A stretch of 64,000 nt of DNA, taken from assembly GCA_017795105.1 (NCBI GenBank), contig CP051247.1:3296001-3360000 (forward strand), written 5' to 3'. Each line of letters begins with the position of its first letter. Positions within the stretch are counted from its first letter, which is position 1. The stretch is from Planctomycetaceae bacterium (GTDB lineage Bacteria; Planctomycetota; Planctomycetia; Planctomycetales; Planctomycetaceae). The translations under genes were made by a program, and so were the position numbers. Shown here piece by piece: positions 22,808 through 33,178 of this stretch. The notes under the pieces are model-generated. The model was given only the letters and a program-made list of their open reading frames with translations. It ran no database searches and was not told where the DNA came from.

Positions 22808-24529
22808 ATGGATATCTGGATCCTTCTCTCTGATATCGTCCTTCTTCTCGCGGCTTGTCTTGTTTTCGGGGGCGTCTTCTCCCGGCTCGGGCAGTCTCCA
22901 CTGGTCGGATATCTGCTCGCGGGGATGGTTCTCGGCGGTCCCGGAAGTCTTCATCTGGTTCGAGCCGAACATGAGATCGAGAACATCGCCGAGCTCGGGG
23001 TGTCGCTACTGCTGTTCAGTCTCGGGCTCGAGTTCTCGGTGTCCCGTTTGCGCAGCCTTGGACCGGTCCCGCTGGTTGGAGGCGTTTTGCAGGTTGTTCT
23101 GTCGCTGGCAGCAAGTGCCGCGGCGGCGATGGCCTTCGGCAGCGAAATGCGGGAAGCCGTTGCGATTGGGGCGATGGTTGCGTTGAGCAGTACCACGGTC
23201 GTCCTGCGAACGTTGATGGACCGTCAGGAACTCGAAACGCCCTACGGCAGCAATTCGCTGGCTGTTCTGCTCGTTCAGGATATCGCCGTGGTTCCCCTGG
23301 CGATTTTGATCACGCTGCTTGCCGGTGGGGAAGATCCGGCTCAGATGATGATCAATGTGGGGCGAGTCGTCGGTGTCGCGACCGCACTGGTACTCGGCCT
23401 CTATATTCTGCTTAACTTCGTCGCCTACTATGCGCTGGGAACCCTGGAACTGGCCCGGAACCGGGAGCTGACGATTCTGCTCTCGGTTGTCACGGGGCTT
23501 GGTTCGGCCTGGGCGGCACATAAGGCCGGAATCTCGCCCGCGCTCGGAGCCTTTGTGGCCGGGATGTTTCTGGGCAGCTCTCCATTCGCCACACAGGTTC
23601 GGGCCGACGTGTCTCCGCTGCGGATCGTGCTGCTGACGCTGTTCTTCGGTTCCGCCGGGATGGTGGCCGATCCGATGTGGATCGCGAACAATTTCCTGCT
23701 TCTGGTCCTGACGATCACCGCTTATCTGTTCCTCAAATTCGTGGTAATCACGGCGATCTTCGTCGTGCTCGGCACACTGGTCGAGACTGCCGTAACGACG
23801 GCACTCTGCCTCGCGCAGATCGGTGAATTTGCCTTCGTACTCGGACGTGTGGCTCACGAAAGCCAGGTGCTCTCCGACGAGATCTACAATCTGTTCATCT
23901 CGGCGACGATTATTTCATTATTTCTCAGCCCCTATCTGGTGAGCCACGCACGGGTGGTCTCCCGATTTCTCGTGGGATTTCTGCCGAAACGGTTTCACTC
24001 GGTCCCTGAAGAGGAGGGCAGTCAGACCGTTTACCCCGATGTGGTCATCGTCGGCTTCGGTCCGGCGGGGCAGATTGCCGGAGCGCTGGCTCACGAGCGG
24101 GGACTGGTCACCAGTGTCATTGATATCAACCGGTCCAACATCGCCAAGGCGAATGAACTCGGAATGCTGGGGCACGTGGGAGATGCCGGAACGGTGGAGG
24201 TGCTCGAGCACTCTCACGCGTCACACGCTCGCGCCGTCATCGTCACTCTGCCGAGCAAGCGGGCTTCGATTACCGTCGCCGACCTGATTCGCGAAATTGC
24301 TCCTCAGGCACACATCATCGTCCGCTCTCGACATCAGCGGGACTGTCAGGAGATCCTCGCCTCCGGGGCAGACGTCGTCTTCGACGATGAACAGGAAGTC
24401 GGCCAGCAGATTGGCAATCATCTCTGCAGCTGGATCGAGACGCTGCGCGAGCAGCAGAACGCGACCATTCTCTTCGATCCCGATGAAGAGGCGAACGCAT
24501 CCGAGGGCGACGACCGCTCTCATTCGTAA
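22808..24529 (+). CDS. Kef-type cation:proton antiporter with RCK domain
   Basis: A 573-residue CPA2-family membrane protein: about 12 hydrophobic segments in residues 1-390 (for example FSRLGQSPLVGYLLAGMVLG and the conserved LFSLGLEFS), then a cytoplasmic TrkA-N/RCK domain whose nucleotide-binding start is VVIVGFGPAGQIAGALA (from about residue 415). Homologues exchange K+ or Na+ for protons and are gated by nucleotides or metabolites; the ion is not set by sequence. I chose the ATG at 22808 (MDIWILL) since the upstream in-frame part overlaps the tRNA terminator. It ends at 24529 next to an inverted-repeat element. Confidence 0.9.
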   Translation: MDIWILLSDIVLLLAACLVFGGVFSRLGQSPLVGYLLAGMVLGGPGSLHLVRAEHEIENIAELGVSLLLFSLGLEFSVSRLRSLGPVPLVGGVLQVVLSLAASAAAAMAFGSEMREAVAIGAMVALSSTTVVLRTLMDRQELETPYGSNSLAVLLVQDIAVVPLAILITLLAGGEDPAQMMINVGRVVGVATALVLGLYILLNFVAYYALGTLELARNRELTILLSVVTGLGSAWAAHKAGISPALGAFVAGMFLGSSPFATQVRADVSPLRIVLLTLFFGSAGMVADPMWIANNFLLLVLTITAYLFLKFVVITAIFVVLGTLVETAVTTALCLAQIGEFAFVLGRVAHESQVLSDEIYNLFISATIISLFLSPYLVSHARVVSRFLVGFLPKRFHSVPEEEGSQTVYPDVVIVGFGPAGQIAGALAHERGLVTSVIDINRSNIAKANELGMLGHVGDAGTVEVLEHSHASHARAVIVTLPSKRASITVADLIREIAPQAHIIVRSRHQRDCQEILASGADVVFDDEQEVGQQIGNHLCSWIETLREQQNATILFDPDEEANASEGDDRSHS

Positions 24530-24532
24530 TCT

Positions 24533-24636
24533 TAGAGCAGTTTACTTATCTGTTTAGCCGTTCCGTCCGCATAAGTTGCCGCGTTTCAGGCGAGAACTCG
24601 ATCAAATGCGGACATACGGTAGAGCGATCCGCTCTA
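24533..24636. repeat. Nested inverted-repeat element after antiporter gene
   Basis: The outer arms TAGAGC (24533-24538) and GCTCTA (24631-24636) enclose inner arms GTCCGCAT (24565-24572) and ATGCGGAC (24606-24613). A small hairpin AGAGCG ATC CGCTCT sits at the right end. It could be a 3' structure of the antiporter mRNA or another mobile-type element; no second copy is in the window. Confidence 0.5.
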
Positions 24637-24740
24637 GATCAATCGAGACATTGCCGTCTGATTCCTGAGCGAACCCCGATTGCGGGAATCTGTGGCAGCC
24701 GACCTTACCCGGCCGGTTGTTACCTTCGTTTCTGCGCAGC

Positions 24741-24779
24741 AAAAAACCATCTGCTGCTTCAACGAGAAACAGCAGATGG
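24741..24779 (-). terminator. Terminator of coiled-coil membrane cluster
   Basis: On the minus strand CCATCTGCTG (24770-24779 reversed) pairs with CAGCAGATGG (24747-24756 reversed) and is followed by TTTTTT. It lies 65 bases after the stop of the 45-residue membrane protein and ends the minus-strand unit from 26681. Confidence 0.9.
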
Positions 24780-24843
24780 CTGAGACGAGAGATGAATTGT
24801 TTTGCAGACCGCTCCAGCGGTCAGTGGGCGCTGGGCCGGTCGA

Positions 24844-24981
24844 TTAGCTGTATTGGGCCAGGGCCAGTACCAGGAAGACGATCCCGGCAATCAGACAGGC
24901 CGTGGACATCATCATCAGGCCGACGTAGACGTCCAGCTGCGGAGCGGGTTTTGGTCCTCGACTAGAGCTTGCTCGTGACAT
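24844..24981 (-). CDS. 45-residue single-span membrane protein
   Basis: A small protein with a basic N-terminus (SRASSSRGPKPAPQ) and one transmembrane helix (residues about 19-41, ACLIAGIVFLVLALAQ at its core). Its ATG at 24981 lies inside the 3' end of the upstream coiled-coil gene, a 20-base overlap, and the strong terminator follows its stop. This tight arrangement argues for translational coupling and a real gene. It may be a small partner of the upstream membrane protein. No family recognised. Confidence 0.75.
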   Translation of the reverse strand: MSRASSSRGPKPAPQLDVYVGLMMMSTACLIAGIVFLVLALAQYS

Positions 24982-25819
24982 TGTCGCCCTTCTTAATGAT
25001 GCCGTTCTTTGCTTTATCGACGAGTCGACCGACCGCGTGATCGGTATCGACATACACCAGTTCAATCTGACCGAGGTAGCGGGCGTCTTCACCGGAACGC
25101 CAGACTTCGAGGCGGTGACCCTTCATCAGGCCATCGTCGCCACCCAGCGAGATTTCAACCAGATCCACGGCTCCACGCTCATCGGTGGTGGCGTTCACGA
25201 CGAGACCACTCACGACCGGCGGGGGATCGTTCTGGGCCGCGTACATGCGCGGGTCGGTTTCCAGATTGTTATTCCGCACGACCTTTTCGAGGAAGGCGAG
25301 CCGTTCAATCAGCTCCTTGTTCTTCTCGATCAGGTTTTCCTTCTCGACGTTCAGGCCGTAGATCTTGTCTTCGGCGATGCGGTTGTCTTTGATTCGCTGC
25401 GACAGCTTCTTGTGAAGATCGGTGTTCACGACCCGCTGTGACATTGCTTCCGAGCGGCGCGATTCGGCTTCGTCTTCGGCGATCTTCACCAGTGCCAGCT
25501 GCGATTGCATCGAGTTGGACAGCCGTTCGGTTTCCTGCTTCAGTTCAGCCAGCTGAGCCTGCAGAGCCGAGTTGGTGGCTTCGGCCCGGTCGGCCCGGTC
25601 TTCAGCCTGTCCGACCTGAGCGGTCATGTCGGCTTTGACCTTGTCGAAGTCGGCCTGAAGGTTGTCCTTCTCGGCCTGAATCTGCGACTTGGCTTTCGTC
25701 TCGTTTTCGTACAACTCTTTGTAGTTGTTCTGGTACGTGAAGACTGTCGCCGCGAACCCCATGAAGGTCACGGAGAGCAGAATCTGCATGACTACGAAAA
25801 ACTTGCCGATCAAGGACAT
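24962..25819 (-). CDS. Membrane-anchored coiled-coil protein, MreC-like layout
   Basis: A 285-residue protein. Residues about 6-28 form one transmembrane helix (FFVVMQILLSVTFMGFAATV); residues about 30-190 are an almost unbroken charged heptad-like coiled coil (NETKAKSQIQAEKDNLQADF and onward); residues about 205-285 form a small beta domain with GDDGLMKGHRLEVWR and YLGQIELVYVDTDHAVG. TM, coiled coil and beta domain is the layout of the cell-shape protein MreC, and the motif D-G-L-x-x-G-x-x-x-x-V also occurs in other envelope beta domains, so homology is not claimed. It overlaps the 45-residue gene downstream and follows another coiled-coil gene. Confidence 0.85.
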   Translation of the reverse strand: MSLIGKFFVVMQILLSVTFMGFAATVFTYQNNYKELYENETKAKSQIQAEKDNLQADFDKVKADMTAQVGQAEDRADRAEATNSALQAQLAELKQETERLSNSMQSQLALVKIAEDEAESRRSEAMSQRVVNTDLHKKLSQRIKDNRIAEDKIYGLNVEKENLIEKNKELIERLAFLEKVVRNNNLETDPRMYAAQNDPPPVVSGLVVNATTDERGAVDLVEISLGGDDGLMKGHRLEVWRSGEDARYLGQIELVYVDTDHAVGRLVDKAKNGIIKKGDNVTSKL

Positions 25820-26021
25820 CGCTGTTTACTCCGCTCCTGCGACCGTGCTGTCCAGCCGCAAAAGACTGTCTTCTCTATCGGACACACGTGGAGACACCCT
25901 GTCTCACACGCCGAATTCCATCCACGCCGATTAAAGACTTCCCTTGCTATCAATCGTGCAGATCGTCGGTATAACTCAAGGCAACTCTCGTCCGGCGGGA
26001 CGTATTGCCTGCTTCATCAGA

Positions 26022-26681
26022 TTAGTTTGCCTGATTTACGGATTGTTGCAGTTGCCGATTCCGCGATTCGAGCTTCACCACATTTCCCTGGGTGCGGCGG
26101 ATCATGTCGGTCAATTCCTGCTGCAACTGGACGGCTCGGAAGTAGTCGGCTTCGACTTCTCCCAACTGCTCCCGTAACCGGAAGACATCGCTCCGGCGGC
26201 GTTCGCGTTCCATCTGGGTCTTTTCGGCGACAGCCTTCTCTCGCTCGATTTCCGCTGTCAGACGGGCGACTTCATCGTCCATCTCCTGCAGTCGATCGGC
26301 GAGCAGTTTTTCGCGAACATCGACCGCGGCTCGATCTTCTTCAATCGCCGTTTCCGCAGCCGCAATTTGCGACTCCAGACTCGGGATCTCTGCTTCGTAT
26401 CCACTCACCTGCGTGTCGATGTCCTGCTTGGCTCGCTGGTACATCTTTTCCAGCACTTCGGCCATGTTCGGCGACGAGTGCACGGACTCCTGAGTCCTGC
26501 GCGTCGAAGCCGACCAGCTGGGGTTTTCCCCTTCGGTCCGGGTTAGCGTAAACATTTCCAGTTCACGCGCTTCAGTGGACCAGTCGGGCACGGTTGCATA
26601 GCGCGAAATGGCAAACGCCATGAACGCTGCGGAAAACATAGCCGTGAGTACAGCCAGCACGCGGCCGAGACTCGAAATCAT
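26022..26681 (-). CDS. Membrane-anchored coiled-coil protein
   Basis: A 219-residue protein with a single N-terminal hydrophobic segment (VLAVLTAMFSAAFMAFAISR, residues about 8-27), then a linker and a long coiled coil from about residue 70 to the end (ESQIAAAETAIEEDRAAV, DDEVARLTAEIEREKA, MERERRRSDVFRLREQ). I chose the ATG at 26681 so that the hydrophobic stretch lies near the N-terminus; the in-frame extension upstream is not signal-like. It is 202 bases upstream of the second coiled-coil gene on the same strand. The N-terminal FMAFA segment resembles that of the neighbour (FMGFAATVF), which suggests paralogous anchors. Confidence 0.82.
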   Translation of the reverse strand: MISSLGRVLAVLTAMFSAAFMAFAISRYATVPDWSTEARELEMFTLTRTEGENPSWSASTRRTQESVHSSPNMAEVLEKMYQRAKQDIDTQVSGYEAEIPSLESQIAAAETAIEEDRAAVDVREKLLADRLQEMDDEVARLTAEIEREKAVAEKTQMERERRRSDVFRLREQLGEVEADYFRAVQLQQELTDMIRRTQGNVVKLESRNRQLQQSVNQAN

Positions 26682-27106
26682 TTGCTCCGTCTCCCGGACG
26701 ACATAGACAGGACAGGAAGAGCAGAAACGCTCAGGCGATGAAACACCGCCAGCGTGACGCATACAGGACAACACCCGTAAATCTCGACTTATCTTACCCG
26801 TCGCGATCAACCAAAGTCAAATTCTGCCAGTGGTTAACGGCAAGAAGGTGTTAAAGGGGATCGATTAGAGGGGTGCTGTCGTCTGCGCAGTCGTCCATTC
26901 GAGGCGAAGCCGTCGGAGAATGCACGAGCCGAGTGTCCCAACTCAAGGTTCCTCTGGTTTTTCAGAGGAGGTCACCAGCTGTTGATTGGAGGGCAAAGCC
27001 CACTTCACCCACAGCTGTGCCGCCCTTCGGAGAGTCTGGAGTGTCGGGAACGTTCTGCGGTGGCTGCTGAAGCCGGCCGTGTCGGATCTCGCGGGCAGTC
27101 TCAACG
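26682..27106. other. Intergenic region
   Basis: These 425 bases hold the upstream region of the 26022-26681 gene and the 3' side of the flagellin unit. No gene or clear promoter was identified. ORFs present here are not protein-like. Confidence 0.5.
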
Positions 27107-27142
27107 AAAAAACTCTCCTGCCTCAGGAAGAAGCAGGAGAGT
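27107..27142 (-). terminator. Terminator of flagellin gene
   Basis: On the minus strand ACTCTCCTGC pairs with GCAGGAGAGT around an 11-base loop and is followed by six T. It lies 31 bases past the flagellin stop and is a textbook rho-independent terminator. Confidence 0.95.
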
Positions 27143-27173
27143 CTGGTTCAAATCGTCAGGTTCGACGGTCGGA

Positions 27174-29771
27174 TTATCCGAGCAGCGAGAGGACCTGAGA
27201 TGGGTTCTGGTTGGCGATCGCCAGGACCGAGATACCCGACTGGTTCAGAATCTGAGCCTTGGTCAGGGAGGCGGTCGTTTCGGCGAAGTCGGTATCAACG
27301 ATGGCCGAACGGGCTTCGGAAATGTTCTCCAGAGCCACACCCAGCGAGTTGATGTTGGTGTCGATCACGTTCTTCTGGATAGCACCCAGACGACCGCGGA
27401 GAGTCGAAACCCGGTTGATCGACTGTTCGACGATGTCGACCAGCACGCTACCCGGCGTGTCCGGTCCGATGTCGAGCAGACTCTTACCGGCACCCGAGCC
27501 GAGTTCGTACAACTTACCGGCCACTCCACCCAGGCGGGCGGTGTTGACGGCTTCGATTCCGATTCCGATCTGACCGGCAGCCGAAACTTCCTGGCCAATT
27601 TGGAACAGCGAACCCCCGCCGGTGACCGTTACGTTGGCCCGGCGTCCCTTGACGTTGTTGTCTTCGTTGAAGCTCAACGAAGCGTCCAGAGAGTTCGTCT
27701 TGATTCGAGCCGACAGTCCCTTGGTCTGGGCGACCTGACCGTTGATCACAGCCTCGAGGTCCTGACCGGTGTCACGACGTGACGTCGAGACGTTGTCGGT
27801 GCCAGTCGTGTTGAACGTTCCGTCGAGCACGTTGACGGCCACGAACTGATCGTCGCCGTAGTCGGAGCTCTTCAGTTTCAGCACGCGGCTGGCCACATCG
27901 ACCTGCTGCTGAGCCTGAGCCTGAACAACTTCTGCTCCCGATCCTTCAACTTCGACGTTGACCAGCGTCCGGGCCGTGGCGGCTCCGTTGCTTGTATCGG
28001 TCGCGATGAAGGTCCGGATGTCATCAGCAGTCGAGGTGATGTTGCCGTACTCATCGGTCGCCAGGTTGACGGTGATGGTGTAGTCCGAAGTTCCGGTCGA
28101 GGCGACGCTGACCGACAGAGTCGAGTTGGCAGCCGTCGTGCTTGAGAACTGGACATTCACCACGCCGTCGGTGCCGTAAGCACGAGCGTCGTTGAAGGTG
28201 ATGTCGTTGTTGGCCCCGTCGTTACCGCCGAGCAGCTGTGAAGCCGAAGTCTGAGCGGTGAAGATCGAGGTGTTGGCGGCGTCAGCCGAAGTCGCCGATG
28301 CCGAGATAAAGGACTGAGCAGCAACCGCGTTGGTCGAGGTTCCGCTGTTGATCAGCGACATCACATCGGCAATGGTGGAGGTGTTGGAACCGCTCGTACG
28401 TCCCAGTCGAATCTGGATCGTCGTGTCGCCGGTTTCCGAGTTCGTAGCGACGCTCGAAACACCCAGGGTCGCCGTTGCGGTTGCCGCGTCGACAAACTGG
28501 ACGAACACTTCGCCGCCCAGCGAAGCGACCGAACCACCCGAACCGCTGTTCCGGTTGTCTTCAAACTTGATGTCGGCGAGGTCGGCACCGCCGGTCAGCG
28601 TTGTCGAAGCCACGGTCGAGACGGCGATATCGGTACCACTTCGAGTTGCGGACACATAGTCGCGGGCGGAGACGGCGTTGGCCGAGGTTCCACTCGTGAT
28701 CAGTGAGACGATTTCCGAAAGCGTCGAGCTGGTCGCGGTGGCCGTGGCGGCGTTACCGAGTTCCACCTGAATGGTGACGTTTCCGTTGGCGGTTGTGGTG
28801 ATTGCCGAAACCGCAGCCGAGCTCGTCGTGGTGACGGTCGTGTCGTTGTCGACGAAAGTCACCGAAACCGAACCACCCAGTGATGCATCGGTTCCCTGGG
28901 TCTGTGTGGCACGAGCATCCGTGAACGACAGCGTTCCGGAGTTCGTAGTCGTTCCCGTTCCAAACTCGATGTCGACGGTGTTGGCGACAGCCTGTCCGGT
29001 GCTGATGTTAACCGAACCCTGGGTTGCACCGTGCGAGAACGTCAGGCCTGGATCGAAGCTGGCCTCGACGCCGGTGACGTCGGAAGCAGCGTTGATGGCG
29101 TTCTTGATGTCGGCTGTAGTGCTCGCACCGCCCAGGAAGACGACCTGAGATCCCTTGGCACCGGACAGTTCCACCGTTGCCGAAGAATTGAGGTTACCGC
29201 CGCTGTAGCGGATTTCCGCCTTTTCAGCAGCCTGGGTGATAGAGGCTTCAATTTCGATCGTCGAGGAGGTGCTGAAGACCGCTTCGTTGATCTGGAAGTC
29301 GCTCAGCTTGGCGGCGTCGGCGGTCGTTGTATTGGTGATGAATGCCTTGCTGCCGTCGATCAGCTTGTCGCCAGCGAACGTTGTGTTCGCCGAGATTCGG
29401 TTGATAGCCGACAGAGCGGCGTCAACCTGCAGCTGGTTGGCTTCAATTTCCGACTGCGACAGGGCACCGCTGTTCAGCGTTTCCTGGACCAGACCACGAA
29501 TCTGGTTGAGCAGGTTGTTGACTTCGCCGAGGGCGGCATCAGCCGTCGCGATCACGTTGTTCGCTCGCGAGCTGTTCGTAATCGACTGCTCGATCGAGGA
29601 AATCTGTGAACGCAGCGTTTCGCTGGCGATCAGACCGGCAGGGTTGTCCTTACCGGAGTTGATCTTCAAACCAGTCGACAAACGCGTCAGAGACGTGTTC
29701 ATCAACTCGTTCGCCTTATTCAGGCTGCGGAGGCCTCTTAATGAGGCGACGTTTGTGTTAATTCTCGTCAT
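27174..29771 (-). CDS. fliC: Giant flagellin with repeat-bearing central region
   Basis: An 865-residue flagellin, against about 270-500 residues for most. The conserved N-terminal D0/D1 part (residues 1 to about 145: MTRINTNVASLRGLRSLNKA, LSTGLKINSGKDNPAGLIAS) and the C-terminal part (about 770-865, ending NQSGISVLAIANQNPSQVLS) are intact, so it should polymerise. The middle is Ser/Thr/Ala/Gly-rich and beta-rich. I see three degenerate repeat units: residues about 282-402, 403-525 and 526-608, each starting F-x-D-x-R and carrying SLGG, V-x-V-x-F and an S-L-I-x-S-G-T-S-x-N-A-V-type segment. A GTAGGAAAGG ribosome site precedes the ATG. csrA lies upstream on the same strand. Confidence 0.95.
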   Translation of the reverse strand: MTRINTNVASLRGLRSLNKANELMNTSLTRLSTGLKINSGKDNPAGLIASETLRSQISSIEQSITNSSRANNVIATADAALGEVNNLLNQIRGLVQETLNSGALSQSEIEANQLQVDAALSAINRISANTTFAGDKLIDGSKAFITNTTTADAAKLSDFQINEAVFSTSSTIEIEASITQAAEKAEIRYSGGNLNSSATVELSGAKGSQVVFLGGASTTADIKNAINAASDVTGVEASFDPGLTFSHGATQGSVNISTGQAVANTVDIEFGTGTTTNSGTLSFTDARATQTQGTDASLGGSVSVTFVDNDTTVTTTSSAAVSAITTTANGNVTIQVELGNAATATATSSTLSEIVSLITSGTSANAVSARDYVSATRSGTDIAVSTVASTTLTGGADLADIKFEDNRNSGSGGSVASLGGEVFVQFVDAATATATLGVSSVATNSETGDTTIQIRLGRTSGSNTSTIADVMSLINSGTSTNAVAAQSFISASATSADAANTSIFTAQTSASQLLGGNDGANNDITFNDARAYGTDGVVNVQFSSTTAANSTLSVSVASTGTSDYTITVNLATDEYGNITSTADDIRTFIATDTSNGAATARTLVNVEVEGSGAEVVQAQAQQQVDVASRVLKLKSSDYGDDQFVAVNVLDGTFNTTGTDNVSTSRRDTGQDLEAVINGQVAQTKGLSARIKTNSLDASLSFNEDNNVKGRRANVTVTGGGSLFQIGQEVSAAGQIGIGIEAVNTARLGGVAGKLYELGSGAGKSLLDIGPDTPGSVLVDIVEQSINRVSTLRGRLGAIQKNVIDTNINSLGVALENISEARSAIVDTDFAETTASLTKAQILNQSGISVLAIANQNPSQVLSLLG
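27948..28928 (-). repeat. Degenerate tandem repeats inside flagellin
   Basis: Three units of roughly 120, 123 and 83 residues code for the surface-exposed D2/D3 part. Units 1 and 2 share SLGG followed by a V-x-V-x-F-V-D strand, a T-I-Q-[VI]-x-L-G strand and an SLI[TN]SGTS[AT]NAV segment. Unit 3 is shorter and more diverged. Boundaries are approximate. Confidence 0.7.
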
Positions 29772-30084
29772 TGGGAATCGCCTTTCCTACTGCTGGCCAG
29801 GATGCTGTCTTCAGCACTGAGCCAGTACCTGGGTTTAGACTTGTCTGAATGAACTTGTCAGTTTTGACTGCCTTCGAAGTTCCAACTTTGTGACCCACCA
29901 GAACTGGCATTCGTTGCCGGGGAGGCATCCTGTTGTCGTTCTCTGTGGCCCGGTTGTCCCCACTCGCCTTTCCGGATCGCGTCCGGAATTCCCTTCATCA
30001 TCCCTGTTACTCGGAAAGGCATTGCGACCGAAAGAATCGCGCTGCATCCATCATCGTCCGGCGAGAAGACCGGCTATCATTCTT

Positions 30085-30113
30085 CCATCGGACGTTCGGG
30101 ATAAACTGCTTGA
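30085..30113 (-). promoter_or_regulatory. Weak sigma-28-like promoter candidate for flagellin
   Basis: On the minus strand TCAAG (30113-30109) and TCCGATGG (30092-30085) resemble the two halves of a flagellar sigma-28 promoter (TCAAG/TAAAG, then CCGATA), but the spacer is longer than usual. The gene would then have a leader of about 310 nt. That leader contains several GGA motifs, including one overlapping the ribosome site. Low certainty. Confidence 0.25.
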
Positions 30114-30237
30114 GCAAAATCGGGAAAATAAAAAGAAAAAGTAAACAAGGGGGCTTGGGTGCCTGCGGAGGTGCGGGGAGATCCGTGAGAATTTTCCGCC
30201 GCACCTGCGGCTCCATTGCTTCTTTCTCCGAGTGATA

Positions 30238-30298
30238 CGGCGCTCTCAACGTCCTCCTGATTGCTAACCGTCTCAGGAATCAGGTTCGGAGAGCGCCG
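30238..30298. repeat. Two-tier inverted repeat downstream of csrA
   Basis: The outer arms CGGCGCTCTC (30238-30247) and GAGAGCGCCG (30289-30298) enclose inner arms CCTGATT (30256-30262) and AATCAGG (30278-30284). In the csrA transcript this would fold about 100 bases after the stop. There is no T-tract on either side, so it is a structured RNA or DNA element rather than a classical terminator. Confidence 0.6.
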
Positions 30299-30400
30299 CG
30301 GACAACCGGGCGGAATCTGTCAGTTCATTCTTCCCACCGTCCACGGTCTGCATGGCTTCCAGTTGTGGAAACAACGCGCCGGAACGGATGACGAAGCGGA

Positions 30401-30601
30401 TTACTTGCCGTGTGCCTGAGGATTCTGCTCCTGGCTCTTTTCCTGCTGGATGGCCAGATAGATCTCTTCCCGATGGACGGCGACATCGCCCGGGGCCTGA
30501 ATCCCCAGCCGGACCTTATCACCACGGATATCTACGATGGTTATTTTGATGTGATCACCAATCATGATGCTCTCATCACGTTGTCGGGAAAGAACCAACA
30601 T
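30401..30601 (-). CDS. csrA: Carbon storage regulator
   Basis: A 66-residue CsrA, a dimeric RNA-binding protein that blocks or activates translation at GGA motifs. It starts with the family signature [16 protein letters not shown] and contains [15 protein letters not shown] and the RNA-contacting VHREEI segment. AGGAG lies 8 bases before the ATG. Its position upstream of the flagellin gene matches many bacteria in which CsrA controls flagellin translation; FliW, the usual antagonist, is not seen in this window. Confidence 0.97.
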   Translation of the reverse strand: MLVLSRQRDESIMIGDHIKITIVDIRGDKVRLGIQAPGDVAVHREEIYLAIQQEKSQEQNPQAHGK

Positions 30602-31149
30602 CTTGTGGGCTCCTGGTATGTCGATGGGACCTGATGCGGGGCAGGTCGGGTGGATTGACTAGGGTTGCTCAGTGCTGGAATTGCTTCCGCCTGATCCTCT
30701 GACGCGGCTCGGTCGTCGCACACCGAGAGCCATACTTGCAGAGGAAGATCGCTCCCGGCTCCTTGCTCGGGATCGGACGGAGTCAACGGTTCAAAGGCGT
30801 GCCTCAATGGCGGCGGGAGAGCTTACAGTTCCCCCAGGTTGCCGAACCGACGTGTCTGTCGTTGTCTGCGATGATCTCCGGATCGTCACGATCGGCACAT
30901 CGCACAAAGCGAGATTTTCCGATTTGCCCGGTCCGTTCAAAAGCTCTGTGAAGCTGTAACGGTTATCCGCCGCGTAGCGATTGCGCAGGCAGGGCAGAGG
31001 GCCGTTTGCTCTTCCGGTTGAATCCGATTCGCTCAAGAAATGCAGAGCTGACTTGGAACTGGAATCGCCTTAGGTAAGAATGGTGGCTTCAAAGTTCGGA
31101 CATATGTCCGCGCCCTCCACGTACCCCTCACGGACCCGGATCAACTTCC
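30602..31149. other. Divergent intergenic region, csrA and cstA
   Basis: These 548 bases separate csrA (minus) and cstA (plus). No gene was accepted: a frame of about 95 codons on the plus strand (30672-30959) has no family match and no good start. It must carry the csrA and cstA promoters, which I could not place. Confidence 0.5.
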
Positions 31150-32994
<1,845 letters not shown>

Positions 32995-33008
32995 GGAACT
33001 GCGAAATC

Positions 33009-33047
33009 GGCCCTGTGCGTTGCCTGGCTGCAACGCGCAGTCGGGCC
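33009..33047 (+). terminator. Hairpin after cstA, possible terminator
   Basis: GGCCC...GCGTTGC ctggct GCAACGC...GGGCC forms a two-part stem starting 14 bases past the cstA stop. No T-tract follows, so termination is unproven. Confidence 0.4.
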
Positions 33048-33178
33048 TCAAGTCGGATCAGCGAGACGTTTCCCTCAAATGAAACGCTCTCCATCTTGCC
33101 GCGTTGACTTTGCATGATTCGCAATGTTCAATGGGACGCCTGTTCATACTGCGTTCCATCGGCCCGCGAGATGTTGTC

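Larger units (their letters stand above)
29772..30400. other. Flagellin leader and csrA-flagellin gap
   Basis: These 629 bases lie between csrA and the flagellin gene, both on the minus strand. No gene is seen. Contents: a purine-rich A-tract at about 30121-30145 (plus-strand reading), the inverted TCCGGA pair near 29971-29987, the large hairpin at 30238-30298, and the candidate promoter at 30085. Confidence 0.6.

Noticed and set aside
30672..30959. 95-codon plus-strand frame between csrA and cstA
   Set aside because: No family match; codon use looks random; starts within the divergent promoter region.
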